A stretch of DNA of 64,000 nucleotides from Brucella rhizosphaerae (GCF_002252475.1 NZ_NNRK01000034.1:558001-622000); one strand, 5' to 3'; counted from the stretch's first letter, positions 36,960-45,785 are shown. Numbers and translations are program-made. Notes: generated from the letters alone by a model not told the origin.

Positions 36960-38075
36960 ATGGCTCAGCTTTCCATTAAAAATCTCGTCAAGCGCTACGG
37001 CACAATCGAAGTGGTGCATGGCATTAATCTCGAAATCGCTGACAAGGAATTTGTTGCACTTGTTGGGCCTTCGGGCTGCGGCAAGTCTACAACGCTGCGC
37101 ATGATTGCAGGCCTTGAAAGCATTTCCGACGGTGCGCTCGAAATCGGCGGTAAAGTCGTCAATGATCTGCCGCCGCGTGATCGCAACATCTCCATGGTGT
37201 TTCAGTCCTATGCGCTCTATCCGCATATGTCGGTGCGCGAGAATATGGGTTTTTCGCTCAAAATCGCCAAGCAGCCGCAGGCGGAAATCGACCGCCGCGT
37301 CAATGAAGCCTCCGCCATTCTTGGTCTTGAAACACTGATGGAACGTCGTCCGGCGCAGCTTTCCGGCGGTCAGCGCCAGCGCGTCGCCATGGGTCGCGCC
37401 ATCGTGCGCAATCCGGAAGTGTTTCTGTTCGACGAACCGCTTTCCAACCTCGATGCGAAACTGCGCACGCAAATGCGCACCGAGATCAAGAAGCTACATG
37501 CCAAGGTACAGTCGACAGTCGTTTATGTGACCCACGATCAGGTCGAGGCGATGACGCTGGCTGATCGTATTGTGATCATGCGCGATGGCCATATCGAGCA
37601 GGTCGGCACACCCGATGAAGTGTTCAAGCGTCCGGCAACCCAGTTCGTGGCAGGATTTATCGGCTCGCCGCCAATGAATATGGCTGAAGCAACGGTTGAG
37701 GCGTCCGAGCTGGTTTTTGCCAATGGCGATCGCTTGCCGGTGCCCGCCCAATTCAAGGCGCAAGTTAAAGATGGTGCGAAGGTGACTTTCGGTCTGCGTC
37801 CGGATGATCTTTTCCCGAAAGGCCACGGCCTTTCGTCGGGTGAGGCTATTCACGAGGGTGGCTTGCGCGTTTCCATCACTGAGCCGCTTGGCAATGAAAC
37901 GCTGGTCTTTGCGGAGTTTGCAGGCAAGGAATGGGTGGCGCGTATGTTGAACCCGCGTCATCTGCAACCGGGTGAAACCATTCCGATGCAATTTGATTTG
38001 TCGCAAGCGCACCTCTTCGATGCAGCAAGCGGCAAGAGCCTGGCCCAGAATCTGGCCCAGAATCTGGCGGTGTAA
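36960..38075 (+). CDS. Sugar ABC transporter ATPase (UgpC/MsmX type)
   Basis: A 371-residue ATPase with Walker A GPSGCGKSTT (about residues 37-46), signature LSGGQRQRVAMGRAI, Walker B VFLFDEPLSNLD and a C-terminal OB-fold regulatory domain typical of carbohydrate importers. The last codons contain a 12-base tandem repeat that encodes LAQN twice. The enolase gene starts two bases after its stop, so transport and catabolism are one transcript. Confidence 0.94.
   Translation: MAQLSIKNLVKRYGTIEVVHGINLEIADKEFVALVGPSGCGKSTTLRMIAGLESISDGALEIGGKVVNDLPPRDRNISMVFQSYALYPHMSVRENMGFSLKIAKQPQAEIDRRVNEASAILGLETLMERRPAQLSGGQRQRVAMGRAIVRNPEVFLFDEPLSNLDAKLRTQMRTEIKKLHAKVQSTVVYVTHDQVEAMTLADRIVIMRDGHIEQVGTPDEVFKRPATQFVAGFIGSPPMNMAEATVEASELVFANGDRLPVPAQFKAQVKDGAKVTFGLRPDDLFPKGHGLSSGEAIHEGGLRVSITEPLGNETLVFAEFAGKEWVARMLNPRHLQPGETIPMQFDLSQAHLFDAASGKSLAQNLAQNLAV
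38041..38070 (+). repeat. 12-base tandem repeat at the 3' end of the ATPase gene
   Basis: TGGCCCAGAATC occurs at 38041 and 38053, followed by a partial third unit. In frame it adds LAQN repeats to the C-terminus, so length variation would not shift the frame. Confidence 0.85.
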
Positions 38076-38077
38076 TC

Positions 38078-39196
38078 ATGGCACGTATTGAAAAAGTTGA
38101 ACTGCGGATGGTCGACCTTCAGCCGAAGGTCAAACGCACCGATGCGATCCAGAGCTTTGTCAGTCAGGAAACGCCTATCGTCACAATTACCGACAGTGAT
38201 GGCGCAGTCGGCACCGGCTATAGCTACACAATCGGAACTGGCGGATCGTCAGTGATGCGGCTGCTCAACGATCATCTGGTGCCATTGATCATCGGGGATG
38301 ATGCGGATTGCATCGAGGCGATCTGGCGTAAGCTCGAATTTGCAACCCATGCCACAACCATTGGCGCAATTACGGCTTTGGCGCTTGCTGCCATCGACAC
38401 GGCCCTTTGGGACTTGCGTGCGAAAAAGCAGAAGCTACCGCTTTGGAAGCTTGCAGGCGGAGCCAAGGATCGTTGCCCGCTTTATACGACCGAGGGCGGT
38501 TGGCTGCACATCGAAAAAGAAGCGCTCGTCGAGGACGCACTGCAAGCCAAAGCCAAGGGCTTTTCCGGCTCCAAGGTAAAAATCGGCAAGCCGCATGGCT
38601 CGGAAGATTATGCGCGTCTGGCAGCGGTTCGTGCGGCTGTCGGTGACGGCTTTGAAATCATGACCGATTGCAATCAGGGCTTTACAGTTGATGAGGCGAT
38701 CCGCCGTGCAGAACGTCTGAAAGAACTTGATCTGGCATGGATCGAAGAACCGCTTCCGGCGGATGATCTTGACGGCCATATTCGCCTGACGCGCTCGACC
38801 CCGACGCCAATTGCGGTGGGTGAATCGATCTATTCAATCCGCCATTTCCGCGAATATATGCAGAAGGGGGCCTGCTCCATCGTGCAGGTCGACGTGGCTC
38901 GCATCGGCGGTATCACGCCATGGCTGAAAGTTGCACATGCGGCGGAAGCCTTCGACATTCCAGTTTGCCCTCACTTCCTGATGGAGCTGCATGTGAGCCT
39001 TACCTGCGCAGTGCAGAATGGCCGTTATGTCGAATATATTCCGCAACTCGATGAACTGACCACCAAGGGCATGGAAATTCGTGATGGTCATGCCATTGCG
39101 CCATCCGAGCCGGGTATTGGTATCGAATGGGATTGGGATGCTGTGCGCAGTCGTTCAGTTGCTGAGTTCACCCGTGAGATCGTGAGCGCGGCATGA
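38078..39196 (+). CDS. Enolase-superfamily sugar-acid dehydratase (mandelate racemase subgroup)
   Basis: A 372-residue enolase-superfamily enzyme. Metal ligands are Asp197 (TDCN), Glu223 (IEEP) and Glu249 (GES). Acid/base candidates are Lys166/Lys168 (KVKIG) and His299 (CPHF), the mandelate racemase subgroup arrangement. Such enzymes dehydrate aldonic or aldaric acids. It is not the L-fuconate dehydratase, which is the separate gene at 42882. Its substrate is therefore open: another deoxy- or hexonic acid entering by the same transporter is plausible. It overlaps the mutarotase gene by four bases. Confidence 0.85.
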   Translation: MARIEKVELRMVDLQPKVKRTDAIQSFVSQETPIVTITDSDGAVGTGYSYTIGTGGSSVMRLLNDHLVPLIIGDDADCIEAIWRKLEFATHATTIGAITALALAAIDTALWDLRAKKQKLPLWKLAGGAKDRCPLYTTEGGWLHIEKEALVEDALQAKAKGFSGSKVKIGKPHGSEDYARLAAVRAAVGDGFEIMTDCNQGFTVDEAIRRAERLKELDLAWIEEPLPADDLDGHIRLTRSTPTPIAVGESIYSIRHFREYMQKGACSIVQVDVARIGGITPWLKVAHAAEAFDIPVCPHFLMELHVSLTCAVQNGRYVEYIPQLDELTTKGMEIRDGHAIAPSEPGIGIEWDWDAVRSRSVAEFTREIVSAA

Positions 39197-39525
39197 GTAC
39201 ACGCATGGGCATGGTGATCGGGCTCAAGCCTGAAAAGATCGCAGAGTATAAGAAGCTGCATGCGAGCGTGTGGCCGGAAATTCTGGCGCTCATCTCAGAG
39301 TGCAATATCACCAACTATACGATCTTTCTGAAAGAGCCTGAGAACCTGCTGTTCGGCACATGGGAATATGTGGGCGCCGACTTTGAAGCTGACATGAAGA
39401 AGATGGCGGACAATCCTAAAAATCAGGAATGGTGGGCTGTTTGCATGCCATGCCAGAAGCCGCTCGAAACCCGTAAGCAAGGCGAGTGGTGGGCAATGAT
39501 GGAGGAAGTTTTCCATCATGACTAA
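39193..39525 (+). CDS. L-rhamnose/L-fucose mutarotase family protein (RhaM-like)
   Basis: A 110-residue RhaM-type mutarotase that interconverts sugar anomers. The family segment EYKKLHASVWPEIL carries the catalytic histidine (His23), with TIFL and GTWEYVG following. It overlaps both neighbours, so it belongs to the same transcript. In this setting it probably supplies the anomer used by the first dehydrogenase; L-fucose and L-rhamnose cannot be told apart by sequence here. Confidence 0.88.
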   Translation: MSTRMGMVIGLKPEKIAEYKKLHASVWPEILALISECNITNYTIFLKEPENLLFGTWEYVGADFEADMKKMADNPKNQEWWAVCMPCQKPLETRKQGEWWAMMEEVFHHD

Positions 39526-40597
39526 GGCGTTCGATCCCAAAACCCTGCGCCAGTGGTGGGCCAAACCCTCTCAGCCAAAGCCCATCGTGATTTTTGGTGC
39601 AGGCAGTATTGTCGGTGACGCGCATCTGCCCGCTTATCAAAAAGGTGGCTTCCCGGTGGCGGGTATTTTCGACCCCAATTTCAAGAAGGCGAAAGAGCTT
39701 GCCGATCAGTGGGACGTCAAGGCTTTTGCGAGTATTGAAGAAGCGATCGCAAATGAGCACGCAATCTTCGATCTGGCAACGCCGCCTTCAGCGCATGCTT
39801 CGATCCTTTCGCAATTGCCGGAAGGCGCTGCCGTTCTGATCCAAAAGCCGATGGGCAGTGATTTGGGTAGCGCTACGGAAATCCTGAAAGTCTGCCGCGC
39901 GCGCAAACTCAAAGCGGCCGTGAATTTTCAGCTGCGTTTTGCGCCGATGATGCTGGCACTCTACGATGCCGTCGATAAGGGCTTGCTTGGCGAAGTCGTG
40001 GATTTCGATGCATGGCTGGCGCTTGCGACCCCATGGGGTCTGTGGCCATTCTTGAAAGGTCTGCCGCGCATAGAGATCGCCATGCACTCAATCCATTATC
40101 TGGATTTTGTGCGCGGGCTTCTGGGCAATCCGCAAGGCGTTCACGCCAAGACCATCGGCCATCCAAACCACGAAGTCGCCCAAACCCGTACGGCTGCGAT
40201 CCTCGATTATGGTAACCGCGTACGTTGCGCCTTGTCGATCAATCACGACCATGATTTCGGACGCAAATTTCAGGCCTGCGAGTTCCGCATCTGCGGGACA
40301 GAAGGTGCGGCCTATGTGAAGCTTGGCGTTAATCTCGACTATCCGCGCGGCGAGCCAGACGAGCTCTGGATCAAGCCAAAGGGTGGCGATGACTGGGTTT
40401 CCGTGCCGCTTGAAGGCGGGTGGTTCCCGGATGCATTTCTCAACCGTATGGCGCAGTTGCAGCGCTTTGCGTGCGGTGAAGAGGCAGAACTGATCGGCTC
40501 GGTCGAGGATGCCTGGCACACCATGGCATTGGTCGAAGCGGCCTATCAGTCAAGCGCTGCGCCCGCTACCCAGCTTGCTGCAAAGCCGGAGTTTTAA
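39518..40597 (+). CDS. Gfo/Idh/MocA family NAD(P)-dependent oxidoreductase
   Basis: A 359-residue oxidoreductase with an N-terminal Rossmann segment ([19 protein letters not shown]) and a C-terminal substrate domain ([15 protein letters not shown]). The usual EKP motif reads QKP (VLIQKPMG): the catalytic lysine is kept but the glutamate is replaced. About 20 residues precede the usual start of the fold. It is the only unassigned dehydrogenase of the cluster, so it may perform the first oxidation of the sugar to its lactone, a step otherwise missing. That assignment is inference. Confidence 0.82.
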   Translation: MTKAFDPKTLRQWWAKPSQPKPIVIFGAGSIVGDAHLPAYQKGGFPVAGIFDPNFKKAKELADQWDVKAFASIEEAIANEHAIFDLATPPSAHASILSQLPEGAAVLIQKPMGSDLGSATEILKVCRARKLKAAVNFQLRFAPMMLALYDAVDKGLLGEVVDFDAWLALATPWGLWPFLKGLPRIEIAMHSIHYLDFVRGLLGNPQGVHAKTIGHPNHEVAQTRTAAILDYGNRVRCALSINHDHDFGRKFQACEFRICGTEGAAYVKLGVNLDYPRGEPDELWIKPKGGDDWVSVPLEGGWFPDAFLNRMAQLQRFACGEEAELIGSVEDAWHTMALVEAAYQSSAAPATQLAAKPEF

Positions 40598-40599
40598 TC

Positions 40600-41046
40600 A
40601 TGTCCGAACAGACGATCTATTTTGAAGATTATGAACTTGGCCATGAGCGGGGCACTTATGGCCGGACCATCACCGAAACGGATTTCGTGGTGCATGCCGG
40701 ACATACAGGCGATTTTTTTCCGCACCATATGGATGCGGAGTTCGCAAAAACTTTGCCGGGCGGTCAGCGGATTGCCCATGGCACAATGGTCTTCGCAATC
40801 GGCGTCGGCTTAACTGCGACGCTTATTAACCCTGTTGCGTTTTCCTATGGTTATGACCGTCTTCGTTTCGTGCGTCCGGTGCATATAGGCGATACGATCC
40901 GCACACGCGTGACGATCAGTGCCAAGGAAGATGATCCGAAGCGGAAAAATTTTGGCCGCGTTACCGAGCGGTGTGAAGTGCTTAATCAGCGGGACGAAGT
41001 GGTGCTAGCTTGCGACCACATCCTGCTTGTCGAACGGAAGGCTTGA
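40600..41046 (+). CDS. MaoC-like hot-dog dehydratase/hydratase
   Basis: A 148-residue single hot-dog protein of the MaoC/(R)-hydratase type, with the catalytic region [15 protein letters not shown] (aspartate and histidine a few residues apart) and [17 protein letters not shown]. Family members hydrate enoyl-CoA thioesters. No CoA step is part of the L-fucose route. Its presence two bases from the SDR gene, together with a CoA-transferase gene in the same locus, points to a thioester branch or to a member using a free acid. Confidence 0.85.
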   Translation: MSEQTIYFEDYELGHERGTYGRTITETDFVVHAGHTGDFFPHHMDAEFAKTLPGGQRIAHGTMVFAIGVGLTATLINPVAFSYGYDRLRFVRPVHIGDTIRTRVTISAKEDDPKRKNFGRVTERCEVLNQRDEVVLACDHILLVERKA

Positions 41047-41048
41047 TA

Positions 41049-41783
41049 ATGACGATAAGATTTGATGGAAAGACGGCTGTTGTTACAGCCGCAGCTCAGG
41101 GCATTGGTCGCGCAAGTGCACTGGCTTTTGCGCAAGCTGGTGCCAAGGTCTATGCGACCGATATCAATGAAGCTGCGCTGAAAGAGATCGACGGCGTTTC
41201 GGGGATTATCACGCGTAAACTCAACGTTCTCGACGAGGCGGAAGTCAACGCAACGATCGCTGAAATCGGTCAGGTCGATATTCTGTTCAACTGCGCAGGC
41301 GTCGTCCATGGCGGCTCTATTCTGGAAATGAAGGATGAAGACCTCGATTTCGCGGTCAATCTCAACATCAAGGCAATGATCCGCACCATCCGTGCCGTGC
41401 TGCCGGGTATGCTGGAACGCAAAGACGGCGCAATCGTCAACATGGCCTCGGTTGCATCGAGTGTGAAGGGTGTGCCGAACCGCTTTGCTTATGGCGTCAC
41501 CAAGGCTGCCGTCATCGGTCTTACCAAGGCCGTTGCTGCCGATTACGTTGCCAAGGGCATCCGCTGCAACGCAATCTGTCCCGGTACGGTTGAAAGCCCG
41601 TCGCTGCAGGATCGTCTGCGCGCGCAAGGTGATTATGAAGAGCAGCGTGCCGCCTTCATCGCCCGTCAGCCGATTGGCCGTATTGGCCAGCCCGAAGAAA
41701 TTGCCGACCTCGCAGTCTATCTCGCCGGCGCGACTTACACGACCGGCCAAGCTTACAATATCGACGGTGGCTGGACGATCTAG
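41049..41783 (+). CDS. SDR dehydrogenase, probable 2-keto-3-deoxy-L-fuconate dehydrogenase
   Basis: A 244-residue short-chain dehydrogenase with TAAAQGIGRASA at the cofactor site, NCAG, and the catalytic YGVTK. The segment CNAICPGTVESPSLQDRL and the late ARQPIGRIGQPEEIA are characteristic of the 2-keto-3-deoxy-L-fuconate dehydrogenase / BDH2-like group. It would make 2,4-diketo-3-deoxy-L-fuconate. The start was set at 41049, where the family N-terminus begins, two bases after the MaoC stop. Confidence 0.88.
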   Translation: MTIRFDGKTAVVTAAAQGIGRASALAFAQAGAKVYATDINEAALKEIDGVSGIITRKLNVLDEAEVNATIAEIGQVDILFNCAGVVHGGSILEMKDEDLDFAVNLNIKAMIRTIRAVLPGMLERKDGAIVNMASVASSVKGVPNRFAYGVTKAAVIGLTKAVAADYVAKGIRCNAICPGTVESPSLQDRLRAQGDYEEQRAAFIARQPIGRIGQPEEIADLAVYLAGATYTTGQAYNIDGGWTI

Positions 41784-41965
41784 AGCTATCGCTATTCAGG
41801 CTCTGGCGGCCTGCAAACGGTATTCTTCTGCGCTTCCGGTGCTCATGTACCTTTAAGTACACTCCGCTCCGGTTCTCGAAAAACACCGTTTTCGGCACGC
41901 CATAGCCAGAATTTCGGCAGCTTTCAAAACTGGAATTAATTCTATCCCCCCAAAGGAGTAAACTC
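41784..41965. other. Intergenic region with imperfect palindrome
   Basis: This 182-base gap separates the SDR gene from the diketo-acid hydrolase. It holds an imperfect dyad around GTAC-CTTTAA-GTAC (about 41846-41860) flanked by CCGG, and a good ribosome binding site (AAAGGAG) at its end. A second promoter for the last two genes may lie here; I cannot pick out clear -35/-10 boxes. Confidence 0.4.
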
Positions 41966-42811
41966 ATGAAATTTCTTCGCTTTGGCGAAACCGGTCACGA
42001 AAAGCCGGGCCTTCTCGACGCTGATGGCAATGTCCGTGATTTGTCTGCCCATGTAAGCGATCTGTCGGGTACGGCTTTGAGCCCTGAAGCGCTTGCCAAG
42101 CTTGGTTCGCTCGATGTGAACTCGCTGCCGAAGGTTGAAGGCAATCCGCGTCTTGGTTCTTGTGTTGCAGGAACCGGCAAGTTCATCTGCATCGGCCTCA
42201 ACTATTCCGACCATGCGGCTGAAACGGGTGCAACCGTGCCACCTGAGCCGATTATCTTCATGAAGGCAACCTCTGCAATCGTTGGCCCGAACGACGACCT
42301 TCTCATCCCGCGCGGCTCTGAGAAAACCGACTGGGAAGTCGAGCTTGGTATCGTGATCGGCAAGACCGCGAAATATGTCAGCGAAGACGATGCGCTTGAT
42401 TATGTCGCCGGTTACTGCACCATCCACGATGTTTCCGAACGCGCCTTCCAGATCGAGCGTCAGGGTCAGTGGACCAAGGGCAAATCCTGCGACACGTTTG
42501 GTCCAACCGGCCCATGGCTGGTGACGAAGGACGAAATCGCTGATCCGGAAAACCTTGCCATGTGGCTCAAGGTCAACGGCGAAACCATGCAGGACGGCTC
42601 GTCCAAGACCATGGTTTATGGCGTGCGTTACCTCGTTTCCTATCTCTCGCAGTTCATGTCTCTGCAGCCTGGCGATATCATCTCCACCGGCACGCCTCCC
42701 GGCGTCGGCATGGGCATGAAGCCACCACGCTATCTCAAGGCCGGCGACACTGTCGAACTCGGTATTGAAGGCCTCGGCTCGCAGAAGCAGAACGTCCGCG
42801 CTGACATCTAG
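41966..42811 (+). CDS. Fumarylacetoacetate hydrolase family protein, probable 2,4-diketo-3-deoxy-L-fuconate hydrolase
   Basis: A 281-residue FAH-fold hydrolase with the metal-binding ExE pair in DWEVELGIVIG and the late ISTGTPPGVGMGMKPP. Close relatives cleave 2,4-diketo-3-deoxy-L-fuconate or -rhamnonate to pyruvate plus L-lactate. The neighbours (SDR and L-fuconate dehydratase) fit the L-fucose version. The start has a strong AAAGGAG site. A type A repeat lies between it and the next gene. Confidence 0.87.
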   Translation: MKFLRFGETGHEKPGLLDADGNVRDLSAHVSDLSGTALSPEALAKLGSLDVNSLPKVEGNPRLGSCVAGTGKFICIGLNYSDHAAETGATVPPEPIIFMKATSAIVGPNDDLLIPRGSEKTDWEVELGIVIGKTAKYVSEDDALDYVAGYCTIHDVSERAFQIERQGQWTKGKSCDTFGPTGPWLVTKDEIADPENLAMWLKVNGETMQDGSSKTMVYGVRYLVSYLSQFMSLQPGDIISTGTPPGVGMGMKPPRYLKAGDTVELGIEGLGSQKQNVRADI

Positions 42812-42823
42812 GCTTTTGTTTAA

Positions 42824-42863
42824 GCATGATCCCAAAACAGGTTCACACTTTTTGGGATCATGC
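42824..42863. repeat. Dispersed intergenic palindrome, type A, copy 5
   Basis: GCATGATCCCAAAA and TTTTGGGATCATGC form a 14-base perfect stem around a 12-base loop. It belongs to the type A family and lies in the 70-base gap before the L-fuconate dehydratase gene. Confidence 0.75.
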
Positions 42864-42881
42864 ATTGATCACGGATAAATC

Positions 42882-44159
42882 ATGACGAAAATTACTGATC
42901 TGCGCGTCTTCGATCTTCGCTTTCCGACTTCGCAAAGTCTGGACGGTTCCGACGCGATGAACCCGGACCCGGATTACTCTGCAGCCTATGTCATCCTCGA
43001 TACGGATGACGAGGCGCTGAAGGGCCACGGTCTGACATTCACCATCGGTCGCGGCAACGACATCTGCTGTCAGGCCATCCTCGCCATGCGCCATCTGGTG
43101 GTCGGCGTCGATCTCGACGTTGTGCGCTCCGCACCTGGCAAGTTCTGGCGGCATCTGACAAGCGACAGCCAGCTGCGCTGGATCGGCCCTGAAAAGGGTG
43201 CGATGCATCTGGCAACCGGTGCTGTCGTCAACGCTTTCTGGGATCTTCTGGCAAAGCAGTCCGGCAAGCCGGTCTGGCGTCTTGTGTCGGAACTTTCAGC
43301 TGAGGAAATCGCTGATATCGTCGATTACCGCTATATCACGGACGTGCTGACACGCGACGAAGCCGTTGAAATTCTGCGCAAGGCGGAAAGCGGCAAGGCG
43401 GAGCGTATCGCGCAACTCGAAGCCAAGGGTTATCCTTGCTACACGACTTCGGCAGGCTGGCTCGGCTATGACGACGAAAAGCTGCGTCGTCTTTGTCAGG
43501 AAGCGATTGATGAAGGCTTCAACCACGTCAAGATGAAGGTCGGTCGTGATCTGGAAGACGATATTCGTCGTCTCACCATCGCGCGTGAAGTCATTGGTCC
43601 CGACCGTTATCTGATGATCGACGCCAATCAGGTGTGGGAAGTCGACCAGGCGATTAAGTGGGTCAACAAGCTTGCTTTCTCAAAGCCGTTCTTCATCGAA
43701 GAGCCGACCAGCCCGGATGATGTTGCAGGCCATCGCAAGATCCGTGAAGCCATTGGCGACGTGAAGGTTGCGACTGGCGAAATGTGCCAGAACCGCATCA
43801 TGTTCAAGCAGTTCATCGCAGAAGGCGCCATCGACATCGTTCAGATTGACAGCTGCCGTATGGGTGGCCTGAATGAAGTGCTGGCCGTGCTGCTGATTGC
43901 TGCGAAGTACAACAAACCTGTCTGGCCGCATGCAGGTGGTGTTGGCCTGTGCGAATATGTGCAGCATCTTTCGATGATCGACTATGTCGCCGTTTCCGGC
44001 ACCATGGACGGCCGTGTGATCGAATATGTTGATCATCTGCACGAGCATTTCATTGAGCCATGTGTGATCAAGGATGCGGCTTACATGCCGCCATCGCTGC
44101 CGGGCTTCTCCATCGAAATGAAGCCGCAGTCGATTACGGAATACACCTTCAAGGGTTGA
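42882..44159 (+). CDS. L-fuconate dehydratase
   Basis: A 425-residue enolase-superfamily enzyme that dehydrates L-fuconate to 2-keto-3-deoxy-L-fuconate. The N-terminus DVRFPTS-like (DLRFPTSQSLDGSDAMNPDP, positions 11-30) and FTIGRGND are hallmarks of this group. Catalytic residues are Lys217/Lys219, Asp247, Glu273, Glu300 and His350. These sit one residue before the positions I recall for the characterised Xanthomonas campestris enzyme. It ends the plus-strand catabolic block, followed by a terminator. Confidence 0.93.
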   Translation: MTKITDLRVFDLRFPTSQSLDGSDAMNPDPDYSAAYVILDTDDEALKGHGLTFTIGRGNDICCQAILAMRHLVVGVDLDVVRSAPGKFWRHLTSDSQLRWIGPEKGAMHLATGAVVNAFWDLLAKQSGKPVWRLVSELSAEEIADIVDYRYITDVLTRDEAVEILRKAESGKAERIAQLEAKGYPCYTTSAGWLGYDDEKLRRLCQEAIDEGFNHVKMKVGRDLEDDIRRLTIAREVIGPDRYLMIDANQVWEVDQAIKWVNKLAFSKPFFIEEPTSPDDVAGHRKIREAIGDVKVATGEMCQNRIMFKQFIAEGAIDIVQIDSCRMGGLNEVLAVLLIAAKYNKPVWPHAGGVGLCEYVQHLSMIDYVAVSGTMDGRVIEYVDHLHEHFIEPCVIKDAAYMPPSLPGFSIEMKPQSITEYTFKG

Positions 44160-44161
44160 TA

Positions 44162-44203
44162 AAAAAAGCCGCGCTGAAAAAATCCAGCGCGGCTTTTGTT
44201 TTT
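44162..44203. terminator. Terminator at the end of the sugar-acid locus
   Basis: AAAAGCCGCGCTG and CAGCGCGGCTTTT pair around AAAAAATC and are followed by a T-run. It also ends the converging DMT-family gene. Confidence 0.9.
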
Positions 44204-44642
44204 AGAGAAAGCGGATCATCAAAGCGCCGGTCAGCAATAGTACGGCTCCCGCCGCGCGCCCCGCAGTGATTTCGCGCACTGCTACCCCCATGAACCCGAT
44301 ACGATCCGCGGCAAGTCCCGCCACCAATTGCCCGGCGACGGCAAGCCCCATCACAGCCGCAGCACCAATGCGCGGTGTCAGCAAGACTGATGTTGTCACA
44401 TAAATACAGCCAAGCGCGCCACCAGCCACGAACAGCCAGCCTGCAGGCACGTTGAACGCCGGCATCACACCTGTCGCACGCGCGGTTATGGCTGCGATCA
44501 TGCCAAGAATGACTGCGCCTGACAGAAAGGAAATCGCCGCAGCGGTGACCGGAGACCCAAGTCCACGCGCAAGCGCTGCATTGATGGGAGCCTGAATGGC
44601 GATACAGGCACCCGAAAGAATGCCGAACAAGGTCCAGATCAT
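44202..44642 (-). CDS. DMT-superfamily membrane protein (YdcZ/DUF606)
   Basis: A 146-residue protein with about five membrane helices and almost no loops, typical of the DUF606/YdcZ group of the drug/metabolite transporter superfamily (FGILSGACIAIQAPINAALARGLGSP at the start). Members are half the length of EamA transporters and probably act as dimers. Substrate unknown. It converges on the sugar-acid locus across a terminator. Confidence 0.87.
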   Translation of the reverse strand: MIWTLFGILSGACIAIQAPINAALARGLGSPVTAAAISFLSGAVILGMIAAITARATGVMPAFNVPAGWLFVAGGALGCIYVTTSVLLTPRIGAAAVMGLAVAGQLVAGLAADRIGFMGVAVREITAGRAAGAVLLLTGALMIRFL

Positions 44643-44822
44643 GGAAAATCCTCGCTTAAATGTGGGTCGAAACTGCGTGATGATAAACGGATTGCGATGA
44701 GGCTCGCCAGATAAGATTCCCGATTATCTGTAGAAAGCAGTGGTCGCAGAAGAAGTACTTGAGATCAATCATTGCGAAGCGGCACGTTTGCGCCTCACTC
44801 AAAAGTGAAACCCTATTTCTGT

Positions 44823-45210
44823 TCACTTGTAGAAATCAGGTTCTTATCGTGCCGCTTGGCATCATAAAGAAGTGCATCAGCTGGATAGAGCGCAGGCGCA
44901 TCATCTGTAGGAGCCACAGTGAAACTCACAAGGCCCATTGAGAAGCAGACAGGGAAAACCTGCTCGGGAAATGGCATCATCGGGCAGAGCCGTGATTTGC
45001 TGAGCTACAGCGAGATCGCTTGCTTTGGTGTCGCCTAAACGCAAAACGATAAACTCATCACCGCCGGTATGCGCACTAACTTCATCAGGACGATTGCGCG
45101 CGACTACCGGTTCGCCGATCAGCCACAATAATTCGTCTCCAGCGGTTTGGCCACGCTCGTGTTTGAACCGGTTGAGATCGAAATAGAGCAGCGAGCCGGT
45201 GTTGATCGTA
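44823..45210 (-). pseudogene. Remnant of a GGDEF-domain diguanylate cyclase, frameshifted
   Basis: On the minus strand one frame reads SLLYFDLNRFKHERG, then HTGGDEFIVLRLGD, the core of a diguanylate cyclase. Near 44985 the similarity jumps frame and continues as SMGLVSFTVAPTDDAPAL and YPADALLYDAKRHDKN, the usual end of the domain, with a stop at 44823. There is a stop codon just upstream of the preserved part, and no N-terminal domain or start remains. The fragment covers only about the last 125 residues of the domain. The frameshift could also be a sequencing error, but the missing 5' part argues for decay. Confidence 0.78.
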
Positions 45211-45318
45211 TAGAAGTATGCGACTCATTGAGGAAATTGGCTGTTACGATCAACTATCAAACGCGTGGGCCAATGAGCATCAAACGGTCGCATATCACTG
45301 TGAAATATCAGGAAAAGA

Positions 45319-45394
45319 TGGTGCCCGGAGACGGATTTGAACCGCCGACACGCGGATTTTCAATCCGCTGCTCTACCAACTGAGCTATCCGGGC
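45319..45394 (-). tRNA. tRNA-Phe (anticodon GAA)
   Basis: The minus strand folds as a cloverleaf of 76 bases: acceptor GCCCGGA with TCCGGGC, anticodon stem GCGGA/TCCGC around a loop containing GAA, T-loop GTTCAAATC and an encoded CCA end. Confidence 0.97.
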
Positions 45395-45561
45395 ATCCTT
45401 GTAGTGATTTCTCACCGTGTGGCGGTGTTGGTGTCCGCCGGAAGTGGGTGGGTTATAGCATTAAATTTCGCGCTGTCCAGCACCCCATCGCAATTTTTAT
45501 AAGATTTCTTATAAACACGCTAAAGTGCCGATTTCACTGTGGAAATCGACATAAGACAACC

Positions 45562-45777
45562 TCAGTTGTCGTTTTCTTCTTCTTCCTCAATCGTTTTTCC
45601 GGGAATGACATAGCTTCCCGAAAGCCAGCGATTGAGATCGATGCTTTTGCAGCGCGGCGAGCAGAACGGATAGGTATCGCGCGCTGATGGCTTTCCGCAT
45701 TCAGGGCAGGGGCGAGTCGGGCGCAATGGTGTTACGCGCGAACCGGCAGCTGCGGATATGTCTTTCTTGTCGCTCAT
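45562..45777 (-). CDS. yacG: DNA gyrase inhibitor / zinc-ribbon protein YacG
   Basis: A 71-residue YacG with the four-cysteine zinc site CPECGKP...FCSPRCK and the following [15 protein letters not shown]. coli YacG binds GyrB and inhibits gyrase. The acidic tail (EEEEEN) is typical of Rhizobiales versions. The start was set at 45777, the first residue of family similarity. It is nine bases downstream of maf, probably in the same transcript. Confidence 0.93.
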   Translation of the reverse strand: MSDKKDISAAAGSRVTPLRPTRPCPECGKPSARDTYPFCSPRCKSIDLNRWLSGSYVIPGKTIEEEEENDN

Positions 45778-45785
45778 GAAAGTTC

